The notes under the pieces: model-generated
Database searches by the model: none
What the model was told of the DNA's origin: nothing
The model's input: only the letters and a program-made list of their open reading frames with translations
From: Bacteroides intestinalis DSM 17393
Lineage (GTDB): Bacteria; Bacteroidota; Bacteroidia; Bacteroidales; Bacteroidaceae
DNA: 64,000 bases
Assembly: GCF_000172175.1 (NCBI RefSeq)
Contig: NZ_ABJL02000008.1
Location: forward strand, 2,728,001 to 2,792,000
Reading direction: 5' to 3'
Part shown: piece after piece, positions 17,236-25,300 of the stretch
Position numbering within the stretch: the first letter of the stretch is position 1
Layout: each line of letters starts with the position of its first letter
Translations under genes and position numbers: made by a program

Positions 17236-17940
17236 ATGAATGAACCGCATAAGTATCGCGCCACAGACAAAATGAGCGACCTTATCTGTGATAACTACTC
17301 CTTATTAATGGTTATGAGCCGCTTTGGACTCTCCTTGGGATTTGGAGATAAGAGTGTAAAGGACGTTTGTGAGGCACAAGGCGTAGACTACCGCACCTTT
17401 CTCGCAGTAGCCAATTTCATCAGCGAAGAGCAATATACCTATAGTGGAGATGAAAATGTATTTTCTATCTCAGCACTTATGGATTACCTAAAACGGGCAC
17501 ATACTTATTTCCTCGATTTTAAATTACCTGTTATCCGTCGTAAATTGATCGAAGCTATCGATTGTTCGGGTACGGACAATATTGCTTATCTCATTCTGAA
17601 ATTTTTCGATGAATATGCCAAAGAGGTACGCCGCCACATGGAATATGAAAACGAGGCCGTGTTCACCTATGTCGAAAAGCTGCTTGAAGGTAAACTTGCT
17701 GAAAACTATGATATAGCAACTTTTGCCAGCAAGCACAATCAGATTGAATCCAAGCTGACCGAACTGAAAAATATCATCATTAAATATTATCCGGAAAAAG
17801 AGAACAACAACAAGCTTAATGCTGTTCTTTTTGACATCTTCAACAGCGAACATGACCTTGCTTCACACTGCCAGGTAGAAGACTATATGTTTGTTCCTGC
17901 TGTAGCCCAACTGGAAAGGAGATTGAAAAATGAACAATAA
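17236..17940 (+). CDS. Hemerythrin domain protein (ScdA/YtfE-like)
   Basis: A 234-residue cytoplasmic protein. The N-terminal 60 residues (SDLICDNYSLLMVMSRFGLSLGFGDKSV in pieces) resemble the ScdA N-terminal domain; from about 85 on a four-helix hemerythrin domain carries candidate di-iron ligands His89, His134, Glu138, His167, Glu171, His206 and Glu215. Such proteins repair iron-sulfur clusters or sense nitric oxide or oxygen. It overlaps the LuxR-type regulator by 11 bp, so the two are translated together, suggesting sensing of NO or O2 coupled to transcription. Confidence 0.85.
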   Translation: MNEPHKYRATDKMSDLICDNYSLLMVMSRFGLSLGFGDKSVKDVCEAQGVDYRTFLAVANFISEEQYTYSGDENVFSISALMDYLKRAHTYFLDFKLPVIRRKLIEAIDCSGTDNIAYLILKFFDEYAKEVRRHMEYENEAVFTYVEKLLEGKLAENYDIATFASKHNQIESKLTELKNIIIKYYPEKENNNKLNAVLFDIFNSEHDLASHCQVEDYMFVPAVAQLERRLKNEQ

Positions 17941-18544
17941 TGTTTCTGTAAAGATAGCAGTCGCTGAAACTTCTGTCATCATCCGAAGCGGACTTACGAC
18001 AGTATTGAAGCGCCTGCCTAATCTGAATGTAATGCCTATAGAGGTTTCTTCCCCAGAATCTTTGCAAAGTTACATACATTTGCATACACCCGATATACTG
18101 ATTGTCAACCCTGCTTTTGGTGGTTGGTTTGACCTTCCTGCATTCAAGGTAGAAAATGGGAAGGTGGAAACTAAATATCTGGCCCTTGTATGTTCCGTGA
18201 TCGACAGTAATTCATTAAAAGAATACGATGACCATCTCTCGATATGCGATGATCCGGAAACCATTGCCACTAAAATAAACCAACTGCTGTGCACTGACGA
18301 CGAAGAAGAAAAAGAGAGTGAACAAGAAACACTCAGCCAACGAGAAAAAGAAATCATTACCTGTGTCGTGAAAGGCATGACCAACAAAGCCATTGCCGAC
18401 CAACTTTATCTTTCCATCCATACGGTTATCACTCACCGCCGAAATATCGCCCGTAAACTGCAAATACATTCTCCGGCAGGTTTGACTATTTACGCCATTG
18501 TGAATAAATTGGTAGAATTGCAAGATATTAAGGATAACTTATAA
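17930..18544 (+). CDS. LuxR/NarL-family regulator with a degenerate receiver
   Basis: A 204-residue DNA-binding protein. The C-terminal HTH (about 138-195: LSQREKEIITCVVKGMTNKA, HTVITHRRNIARKL) is a clear NarL/LuxR helix-turn-helix. The N-terminal half has the fold outline of a receiver, but the phospho-acceptor position in PDILIVNPAFGG is Asn60 in place of Asp, and the DD pair near the N-terminus is also missing (IAVAETS). Phosphorylation control is therefore unlikely. It is translationally coupled to the hemerythrin gene (11-bp overlap), so an input through that protein is plausible. Confidence 0.85.
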   Translation: MNNNVSVKIAVAETSVIIRSGLTTVLKRLPNLNVMPIEVSSPESLQSYIHLHTPDILIVNPAFGGWFDLPAFKVENGKVETKYLALVCSVIDSNSLKEYDDHLSICDDPETIATKINQLLCTDDEEEKESEQETLSQREKEIITCVVKGMTNKAIADQLYLSIHTVITHRRNIARKLQIHSPAGLTIYAIVNKLVELQDIKDNL

Positions 18545-18548
18545 AAAA

Positions 18549-18579
18549 GGGTACATCAGGAAATACTCCTGACATACCC
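18549..18579 (+). terminator. Imperfect hairpin after the LuxR gene
   Basis: Arms 18549-18561 and 18567-18579 pair at 11 of 13 positions with a 5-nt loop, starting 4 bp after the stop codon. It is not followed by a good T run, so it may be a 3'-end stabiliser more than an intrinsic terminator. Confidence 0.5.
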
Positions 18580-18843
18580 TCAAATCTTTATTGTATTGGT
18601 TCCTAAAGTTCCCAACACTACTACAAATTAATGATTCTTTCTACTTTCCTCAATACCAGATACCATTATTTAATAACTTTCTCTTGCATATTTAACTACA
18701 ATAGTCTTGCATTACACAATCTTCCTCCTTATTAAATCCAACTTCATTTTTATCTGTTTGTGTTGATCAATAGCACAAAGATGAAAACATACTGAGAATA
18801 GACAGAAAACAAGAATATTATGACTACTTTTTCAGGATTACAA

Positions 18844-18899
18844 GAAGCTAAGAGTTTGTCAACAAGGAGTTAACTTCCTGCTGACAAACTCTTAACTTC
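18844..18899. repeat. 18-bp inverted repeat forming a long hairpin
   Basis: Arms 18844-18861 and 18882-18899 match at 17 of 18 positions, and the 20 bp between them also nearly pair around GTTAAC. A third, related copy (TTAACTTCTTGCCAACAGG) follows at 18892-18910. No T run follows on either strand. Confidence 0.7.
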
Positions 18900-18920
18900 T
18901 TGCCAACAGGGCATTAAATG

Positions 18921-19025
18921 AAAAAATCCCCGCTCTTTCACGATATCACATCGGGGAAGACGGGAACCTTTTTTCCTTAATAAAAGTGGTTACGTAATTA
19001 TGACTAACTAATTCATTAAATCTGA
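18921..19025 (-). ncRNA. Candidate small RNA of about 100 nt
   Basis: On the minus strand a promoter (TTG at 19059-19061, 20 bp, TACTTTTG at 19031-19038) is followed about 65 bp on by a GC-rich stem (TCCCCG at 18952-18957 pairing with CGGGGA at 18927-18932) and a run of six T at 18921-18926: a complete promoter-to-terminator unit with no ORF. It lies between the LuxR gene and the SPFH operon. The ends are estimates. I cannot assign it to a known RNA family. Confidence 0.5.
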
Positions 19026-19030
19026 TGATG

Positions 19031-19061
19031 CAAAAGTAGGGCATTTACGAAGATGCCGCAA
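19031..19061 (-). promoter_or_regulatory. Predicted promoter of the candidate small RNA
   Basis: Minus-strand TTG, 20 bp, TACTTTTG: a perfect -7 box at the standard Bacteroides spacing. It points away from all annotated minus-strand genes, toward 18921. Confidence 0.55.
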
Positions 19062-19128
19062 TCCCTAAAACAAGGTATAATGAAAGAAGGCAGTAGTCAT
19101 AATTAGGTATATAGACCTGCAAACATCC

Positions 19129-19611
19129 CTATTTATACTTAAACGCCAAAATATAATACACCATAAGCACCAATATCAGCAAACCACCGACAGCTCCTGT
19201 TATTATATTACACAGGCCTTGTGGAATACCATATTCCACCTCAACTTTACTAAAGACAAGAGTAAGAAACAGCAAAGTTAAACAAACATTTAATATCCGG
19301 GCAATGCGAACTGCCATAAGATACTGCACTGCCACATTACGTTCCGTAATACGTACCGGAAAACGTATCCAGCGGATAGGGAGATACGCAGAGAAACCTA
19401 CCAAAAGAAGACAGAAAGTACCTAATCCGGCAGCAAACAGAGAAAAGTTTGCTACAATCTTATCTTCTGCATGTGTATACACCCATATAGCACACCCCCA
19501 GGCAGCAACAGCTAATAAAACTGCAACACCTTCCAGTATACGGTCTATTACGGTAGGATACACACGGATATTAGGAAACTCTTTTGTTGAATAAGGACCA
19601 AGATTTAACAT
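19129..19611 (-). CDS. Small integral membrane protein, function unknown
   Basis: A 160-residue protein with four clear hydrophobic segments (about 28-48, 57-77, 105-125 and 135-157) and short loops; the central loop carries FPVRITERNVAVQYL, like the DUF1648-type membrane proteins, though I am not certain of the family. No signal peptide or catalytic motif. Last gene of the SPFH operon, 18 bp after the ribbon-helix-helix gene, so it may be a membrane partner of the SPFH protein. Confidence 0.7.
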   Translation of the reverse strand: MLNLGPYSTKEFPNIRVYPTVIDRILEGVAVLLAVAAWGCAIWVYTHAEDKIVANFSLFAAGLGTFCLLLVGFSAYLPIRWIRFPVRITERNVAVQYLMAVRIARILNVCLTLLFLTLVFSKVEVEYGIPQGLCNIITGAVGGLLILVLMVYYILAFKYK

Positions 19612-19629
19612 AGAAATATGAATTATAAA

Positions 19630-19830
19630 TTACGATTCCGGTTCTTCAGGCGGAGGAATATTTTTAGTTTTCTTCATCCGCCCACTCTTCCGCAAAGCCT
19701 CAGCAATAATCCACTGAAGCTGTCCGTTAGTGCTGCGAAACTCATCGGCTGCCCATTTTTCAATAGCATCCATAGTCGCTGCATCTACACGCAAGACAAA
19801 GCTTTTGGTTGAAGTTTCTTTTTTAGCCAC
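19630..19830 (-). CDS. Arc/CopG-type ribbon-helix-helix protein
   Basis: A 66-residue protein. KSFVLRVDAATMDAIEKWA gives the beta-strand and first helix, and STNGQLQWIIAEALRKSG the second helix, of an Arc-like ribbon-helix-helix DNA-binding fold; the last 15 residues are a Pro/Glu-rich tail. RHH dimers usually bind tandem short palindromes and repress their own operon. A matching tandem palindrome lies upstream of the first gene of this operon (22199-22217). It is not next to a toxin gene, so an antitoxin role is unlikely. Confidence 0.8.
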   Translation of the reverse strand: MAKKETSTKSFVLRVDAATMDAIEKWAADEFRSTNGQLQWIIAEALRKSGRMKKTKNIPPPEEPES

Positions 19831-19871
19831 GATTCTATTTTACAATTAAACAATTTACTATTGACTTTGTA

Positions 19872-21212
19872 TCATAACAGACTTCCGTTATGGATGAATG
19901 ATACAATATCGTCCATAACATATCCCACTACAGGTGATGCCTGGTTATATTCAAATGGAGTAGCCTTACCACTACCTTCCTGCAACATATGATTAAGTTT
20001 AGGGTAAGATTTAAAGAAAGCATTCTTATTACGCAGAAGTCCAAAACGCCATAAGCCAAAATCCTGCATAGTAACCTGATAATCACGCTCACCTTGTAAG
20101 ATCAGCATAGGCAAAGTCAATTTAGATGCCACTTCTACAGGTTTATAAGCATTAGCAAATTCCCAATAGGGACGAGGAACATTCAATAGCAAAGGAAGTT
20201 TGTCATCAAAATCCGGTGTACCCAACTTCTTTATATTATCTGCCTGCTTTTTTATTTCAGCAATCTGTTCTTTGGCACGGGCAGAAGAATCTGTCAAAGA
20301 AGAAATATAGGTCATCTGCTCAACAATTGCATCTTCAAACGGACGGGCCAAAGCAGCAACAAGAATAATTCCAGTCAATCCGTCGGCCCGTTCTGCAATA
20401 CGAGGGGCAAGTGTGGCACCCAAACTATGGCCTAACACATAAACACTGTCAGCATCAACCTCCGGCAACGTCTTCGCCCAAGCAACAATAGCTATAGCAT
20501 CATCCACACTTTCTGTGTCATAATCAATTTCACGACCTTCCGGTACACAAGCGGCACCATAGACTTTCGTACGTTTATCATAACGGATCGTTGCAATGCC
20601 ACGTTCCGCCAATCCCCAGGCTAAATCACGAAAAGGTTTATTCGGTCCAACAGTCTCATCACGATCTTGCGGACCGGAACCATGTACGAGAATTACCACA
20701 GGAACCTTTTTCTTCCCTACAGGCAATGTTATTGTCCCGGGTAGTTTAAAGCCATCCGCTCCAACCGTTATATCCCGTTCCAGCATCTTCTCTTTATTAT
20801 AAACCACCGGCTTTGCTGTAGAAGCAGCAGGCACAGGCATTAGACGAATCGTATTCATCTCACCATCAGCATCGAAAGACAACAGGAAACGAAGGTCGTA
20901 ACGCTCAAACTTCAAATCACGATGATAGAGCGTAATCCCCTCAGCGCTTTCTTTCCGCCATTCGCCTTTGGACTGAAGTTTCCCGAACTGCTTTTCCGAC
21001 TGCTTGAACATATCCCTAAAAACTTCCGGAGATAATTTTTCCTGCAAATTCTTGTTCAGGAGAGCATGGATGCTATCAGCCTGATTTTCTACAAACAATT
21101 CATATACATGCTCTGCACGATCTATATTTGCATCCTGAGCAAAAACCGCTACTACATGTCCCAGCAATAAGCCGAGCACTAATGCCCACTTATATAAAAA
21201 AGAGAAATTCAT
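19872..21212 (-). CDS. Exported alpha/beta hydrolase with DUF3887-like N-terminus
   Basis: A 446-residue protein with a signal peptide (cleavage after VFAQ, about 25), an N-terminal DUF3887-like domain (about 28-125) and an alpha/beta hydrolase domain. The oxyanion segment ILVHGSGPQDRDE, the nucleophile elbow YVLGHSLGA, the acid LQGERDYQV and the His in PKLNHMLQEG are all in order, so it should be an active serine esterase or peptidase in the periplasm. The start lies 10 bp after the SPFH gene stop, so the two are cotranscribed. Substrate unknown. Confidence 0.85.
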   Translation of the reverse strand: MNFSFLYKWALVLGLLLGHVVAVFAQDANIDRAEHVYELFVENQADSIHALLNKNLQEKLSPEVFRDMFKQSEKQFGKLQSKGEWRKESAEGITLYHRDLKFERYDLRFLLSFDADGEMNTIRLMPVPAASTAKPVVYNKEKMLERDITVGADGFKLPGTITLPVGKKKVPVVILVHGSGPQDRDETVGPNKPFRDLAWGLAERGIATIRYDKRTKVYGAACVPEGREIDYDTESVDDAIAIVAWAKTLPEVDADSVYVLGHSLGATLAPRIAERADGLTGIILVAALARPFEDAIVEQMTYISSLTDSSARAKEQIAEIKKQADNIKKLGTPDFDDKLPLLLNVPRPYWEFANAYKPVEVASKLTLPMLILQGERDYQVTMQDFGLWRFGLLRNKNAFFKSYPKLNHMLQEGSGKATPFEYNQASPVVGYVMDDIVSFIHNGSLL

Positions 21213-21222
21213 ACTATTCGAA

Positions 21223-22182
21223 TTAATGATTTAATGTACCTGCGTTTACAATTGGTTGTGCAGCCTCATCCGCACAAAGCACTACCAATAGGTTACTGAC
21301 CATAGCCGCCTTTTTTTCCTCGTCCAATTCAACAATCTCTTCTTCGGAAAGTTTATGCAAAGCCATTTTTACCATGGAAACAGCACCTTCCACTATTTTC
21401 TCGCGGGCAGTGATAATAGCTGAAGCCTGCTGACGGCGAAGCATTACTGCAGCTATTTCAGGTGCATAAGCCAGATAGTTGATACGTGCTTCCACTACTT
21501 CCATACCTGCCATAGCAAGGCGTTCATTCAGTTTCTGTTCCAATTGCTCATTTATTTCTTCACCGCCGGAACGAAGTGTCAACTCTTCAGTATCCGCTTC
21601 GTTATCATCGTAAGCATATTGCCCGGCCACCTGACGTAAAGCAGCATCACTTTGTATCTTTACAAAGTTTTCAAAGGCATTCATACGGCTGGCAACTGCA
21701 TTACCTATACTAATTTGATTCGCATTGCCTGTTACTGTATGTGCAGAGGATGCCATGGTCTGTGAATCAATTTCAAACATAGCCTTATAGGTATCTTTGA
21801 GTTTCCATACCAGCACCAAGCCAATCAGAATAGGATTACCAATTTTGTCGTTCACCTTGATAGGTTCCACATCCAGATTTCGTGCACGAAGAGAGAGCTT
21901 CTTCTTATCCAGGAATGGATTAACCCAGAAAAAGCCTGTTTCTTTAAATGTCCCTTTGTATTTACCAAAGAACACCATGGCCCGGGCTTCATTCGGTTCC
22001 AATTGCATATAACCGGCAAACATGATGCACCAGACAATGCAAAGGATACCAGCTACAATCGCTGTCGGAACACATGTGATAAAGCCGAAGAAAATAAGTG
22101 CCGGCAACACGATAAGATGAATGAATAATCCTAAGAAACCGTTCATCTTAAATCCATTAAAATTCAATTCTTTTGCTTCCAT
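21223..22182 (-). CDS. SPFH/band-7 (stomatin-like) membrane protein
   Basis: A 319-residue protein with two closely spaced hydrophobic segments near the N-terminus (about 15-60) and a band-7 domain (about 65-260: PNEARAMVFFGKYKGTFKETGFFWVNPF in outline, then VEARINYLAYAPEIAAVMLRRQQ and the helical region). SPFH proteins form ring-like scaffolds in the membrane and often control proteases or membrane fluidity. First gene of a four-gene minus-strand operon with a hydrolase, a DNA-binding protein and a small membrane protein. Confidence 0.88.
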   Translation of the reverse strand: MEAKELNFNGFKMNGFLGLFIHLIVLPALIFFGFITCVPTAIVAGILCIVWCIMFAGYMQLEPNEARAMVFFGKYKGTFKETGFFWVNPFLDKKKLSLRARNLDVEPIKVNDKIGNPILIGLVLVWKLKDTYKAMFEIDSQTMASSAHTVTGNANQISIGNAVASRMNAFENFVKIQSDAALRQVAGQYAYDDNEADTEELTLRSGGEEINEQLEQKLNERLAMAGMEVVEARINYLAYAPEIAAVMLRRQQASAIITAREKIVEGAVSMVKMALHKLSEEEIVELDEEKKAAMVSNLLVVLCADEAAQPIVNAGTLNH

Positions 22183-22198
22183 ACTTTACAGATTTAAT

Positions 22199-22217
22199 TG
22201 ATATCATTTTGATATCA
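22199..22217. promoter_or_regulatory. Tandem palindromes, predicted RHH operator
   Basis: TGATATCA (22199-22206) and TGATATCA (22210-22217), two identical 8-bp palindromes 11 bp apart centre to centre, lie directly between the -7 box and the SPFH gene start. This is the layout of sites for Arc/CopG proteins; the operon encodes one. Confidence 0.55.
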
Positions 22218-22250
22218 CAAATATATCGAATTATTAAGCATATAAACAAG
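22218..22250 (-). promoter_or_regulatory. Predicted promoter of the SPFH operon
   Basis: Minus-strand TATATTTG (22218-22225) is a perfect -7 box, with CTTG 21 bp further upstream (22247-22250) as a weak -33. It abuts the tandem palindromes. Confidence 0.55.
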
Positions 22251-22310
22251 CAATCTGAGAAGATTTTCCGGGGAATTAAAGAATATTAAGGAAGAGAGTA
22301 GTTTTTGTTG

Positions 22311-22318
22311 TATATTTG
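22311..22318 (+). promoter_or_regulatory. Predicted -7 box of the HTCS gene
   Basis: TATATTTG, a perfect -7 match, 26 bp before ATG 22345. No clear -33 TTTG, which fits a low or regulated level of expression. Confidence 0.45.
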
Positions 22319-22344
22319 CATAAGAAAACTCAATCAGTCATACA

Positions 22345-25300
22345 ATGAGAAAGTACATTCTATCACAAACTATTTATTTACTGCTATTTATACTCTTCAT
22401 TACCTGTAAAGCTGCTGCCCAACCTGTGTGCCAGATACAACATTTCTCTGCTTACAATGGATTAGCACAGCGAACGGTAACGAACATCGTACAAGATTCA
22501 AAAGGGCTTATCTGGTTCTCAACCTGGAATGGTCTGAATAAATTCGACGGGTATACCTTCAAAAATTACAAAGCATTTCCAGGAGACGGCTCCAACCTGA
22601 CGAGCAACCGCCTATCTTCCATCACTCAGACTCAGACTTGTGACATCTGGTGTCAGACTTATGATCTCCGCGTTTATCTGTTCGATACACGTAGCGAGAA
22701 GTTTATAGATGTTCTGCGTCCTTACGAAAATCAGAACAAACAAACGTATGCCGTACGTACCATTTATGCTCTGCCAAAGGGTATCAACTGGATTCTGTGC
22801 GAACAGGAAGCATTCCGAATCGACGAACTGAGTTGTAAAGAAGGAGAAGGTATCACTCTTTACAGTCCGGAACAGAAGAATCTGAAAGGGAGTCACATTA
22901 TCACTGTACATCAAGACAGTGAAGGAGATGAGTGGATACTGACTGATAAAGGAATATCCATCATCGGTAAAAAGAATATTGAATCGGATATACCGTTCAA
23001 GAGCATTAAAGAAAATAATGGTAAGATATATCTGGTATCCAATGATAATCAATTGGTGATATATAATCCCCAGACACAGCAATTACAGTTCAATGAAGCA
23101 CCTTTCCCCTCTTCTAATACCATTAATTCCATGCAGAATCTCGGCAAAGATAGTATTGGGCTTTGTACAGATGAAGGTTTATATATCTTTTTTGCCGGAG
23201 AAGGCAGATACAGACTTATCGATCCTCGTACTTCAACCAAACCTTCTCCCAAAGTATTATCCGTATTCAAAGATCATCACGGAGAATTATGGATGTTTGG
23301 CGATACCCCGGGAGTAGTAAGGTATAACTTGGTTACAGAAGATAAGCAACACTACATCACTCCCAAGGAGGATCTGCCGAATGCCGAACGTGTAAACCGT
23401 GATTTCATTTTCGAAGATTCACAGGGAACCTTGTGGATGGTCCCCCATCAGGGTGGTTTCTGTTACTACGACCGGAGAAACCGCCAGTTGAAACCCTATT
23501 ATACAGATTACGACAATCCAAATTCGAAGTATAGTCCCAACATTCTAAACTACTTCCTGGACCGCCAGGGCAACCTATGGTTCTGCAATACCTGGGATGT
23601 TACCAAGATATCTTTCTTCCCGCATGCCTGCCACCTACAATCCATTGACACCGGCTTTGAGACCCGTGCTTTTCTTATAGATAAGGAAAAGAATCTCTGG
23701 ACATCTACCAAAAAAGGCTCTGTCAGGATATATCGGACGGACGGTAGCCTGAAGGGCTATCTGACTCCGGAAGGAACTATCAGTCCTAATCCTGTGTCGT
23801 TTACCAAGAATATTTATTGTTTCATGGAAGATAAAGAAGGTATCATCTGGATGGGTAGCAAACAGGACGGACTTTTCCGTCTGGAAAGAACAGGAGAAGA
23901 CCGTTTCAAAATACGCCAGTTCACCCGTCAAAAGGATGATCCGTACAGTTTAAGCTACAACAGTATTTATACCATCTTTCAGGATAGCAAAAACCGTATA
24001 TGGGTAGGATGTTACGGGGGCGGATTGAATCTGATTGAAGAAACGCAGGAAGGAGACATACGCTTTCTGCATAGCGGCAATAAATTAACGGGATATTCGA
24101 AAGATCGCTTTGCCAAAGTACGGTACATCGCTGAAGCAAACCAGGTACTATTGGTAGGAACAACGGAGGGTTTACTCACCTTCTCCAGTGAATTCACACA
24201 ACCGGAACAAATTGAATTCTACCGGAATATACGTATCCCTGATAAAGTATCCAGCCTTTGCAGCAACGATGTCATCTACATTTATACCGACAGCCGGAAA
24301 GATACCTATGTCCTATCATTTACCGGAGGTCTCAATAAAATATTATCCGAGAACCTGCTAAGCAACGAAATAGAATTTAAAACATACACTACCCAAAACG
24401 GCCTTCCCTCAGACCTTGTGGAATCTATGATAGAAGATAATAAAGGGAATCTCTGGATAATAGCAGAAAATGCACTGGCATGTTTTCATCCGGACAAAGA
24501 GACCTTTGAACATTACGACAAGAAATATCTGCAACAGGATCTATACTTCACCGAAGCCGCTCCGGTGCAAAGCCAACATCACCAGTTATTACTGGGAACA
24601 GATATCGGCATTCTGAGGATATTCCCTGAGCAACTTCAAAAAAGTAGTTATGTTCCTCCTATCGTATTCACTGGACTCAAGATACAAGGAGCTTCCCAGG
24701 ATCTGGATATTGATGATCTGAAAGAATTAAAGCTGAAACCTTCCGAACGAAATGTAACCTTCCAGTTTGCTGCGCTGGATTACATTGATCCGCAATCCAT
24801 CAGTTACGCTTATCGTCTGAAAGGTCTGGAAGAAAACTGGAATGAAGTAGACAATAGTCGGTCTGCCAGTTATATCAACCTTCCTCCCGGAGATTATGAA
24901 CTGCAGATACGATCCACCAACAGCGATGGAGTATGGATGGAAAGCGGTACACGTGTTCTTCCTATTATAGTGCTCCCTACATTCTGGGAGACCTATTGGG
25001 CATGGATACTTTATGCCATTTTATTCATAGCATCGACTGCAACGATCGTTTATATCATTCTCTATATATACCGTCTGCGCCACCGGATCAATCTGGAACA
25101 ACAACTGGCAAACATCAAACTACGTTTCTTCACTGACATATCTCACGAGTTACGCACCCCGCTAACACTGATAGCCAGTCCGGTAACCGAAGTATTAGAA
25201 CATGAAACGACTCTATCGGCCAATGCACGTAAACACCTGACATTGGTACACAAAAATACGGAACGTATGCTCCACTTGGTAAACCAGATTCTGGATTTCC

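Larger units (their letters stand above)
18545..18920. other. Gene-free stretch after the LuxR regulator
   Basis: About 375 bp, AT-rich, with stops in every frame and no convincing ORF. Apart from the hairpin at 18549-18579 and the long inverted repeat at 18844-18899, I see nothing recognisable. Confidence 0.6.

Noticed and set aside
19630..19830. Antitoxin of a toxin-antitoxin pair
   Set aside because: The neighbours are a membrane protein and a hydrolase; neither resembles a toxin.
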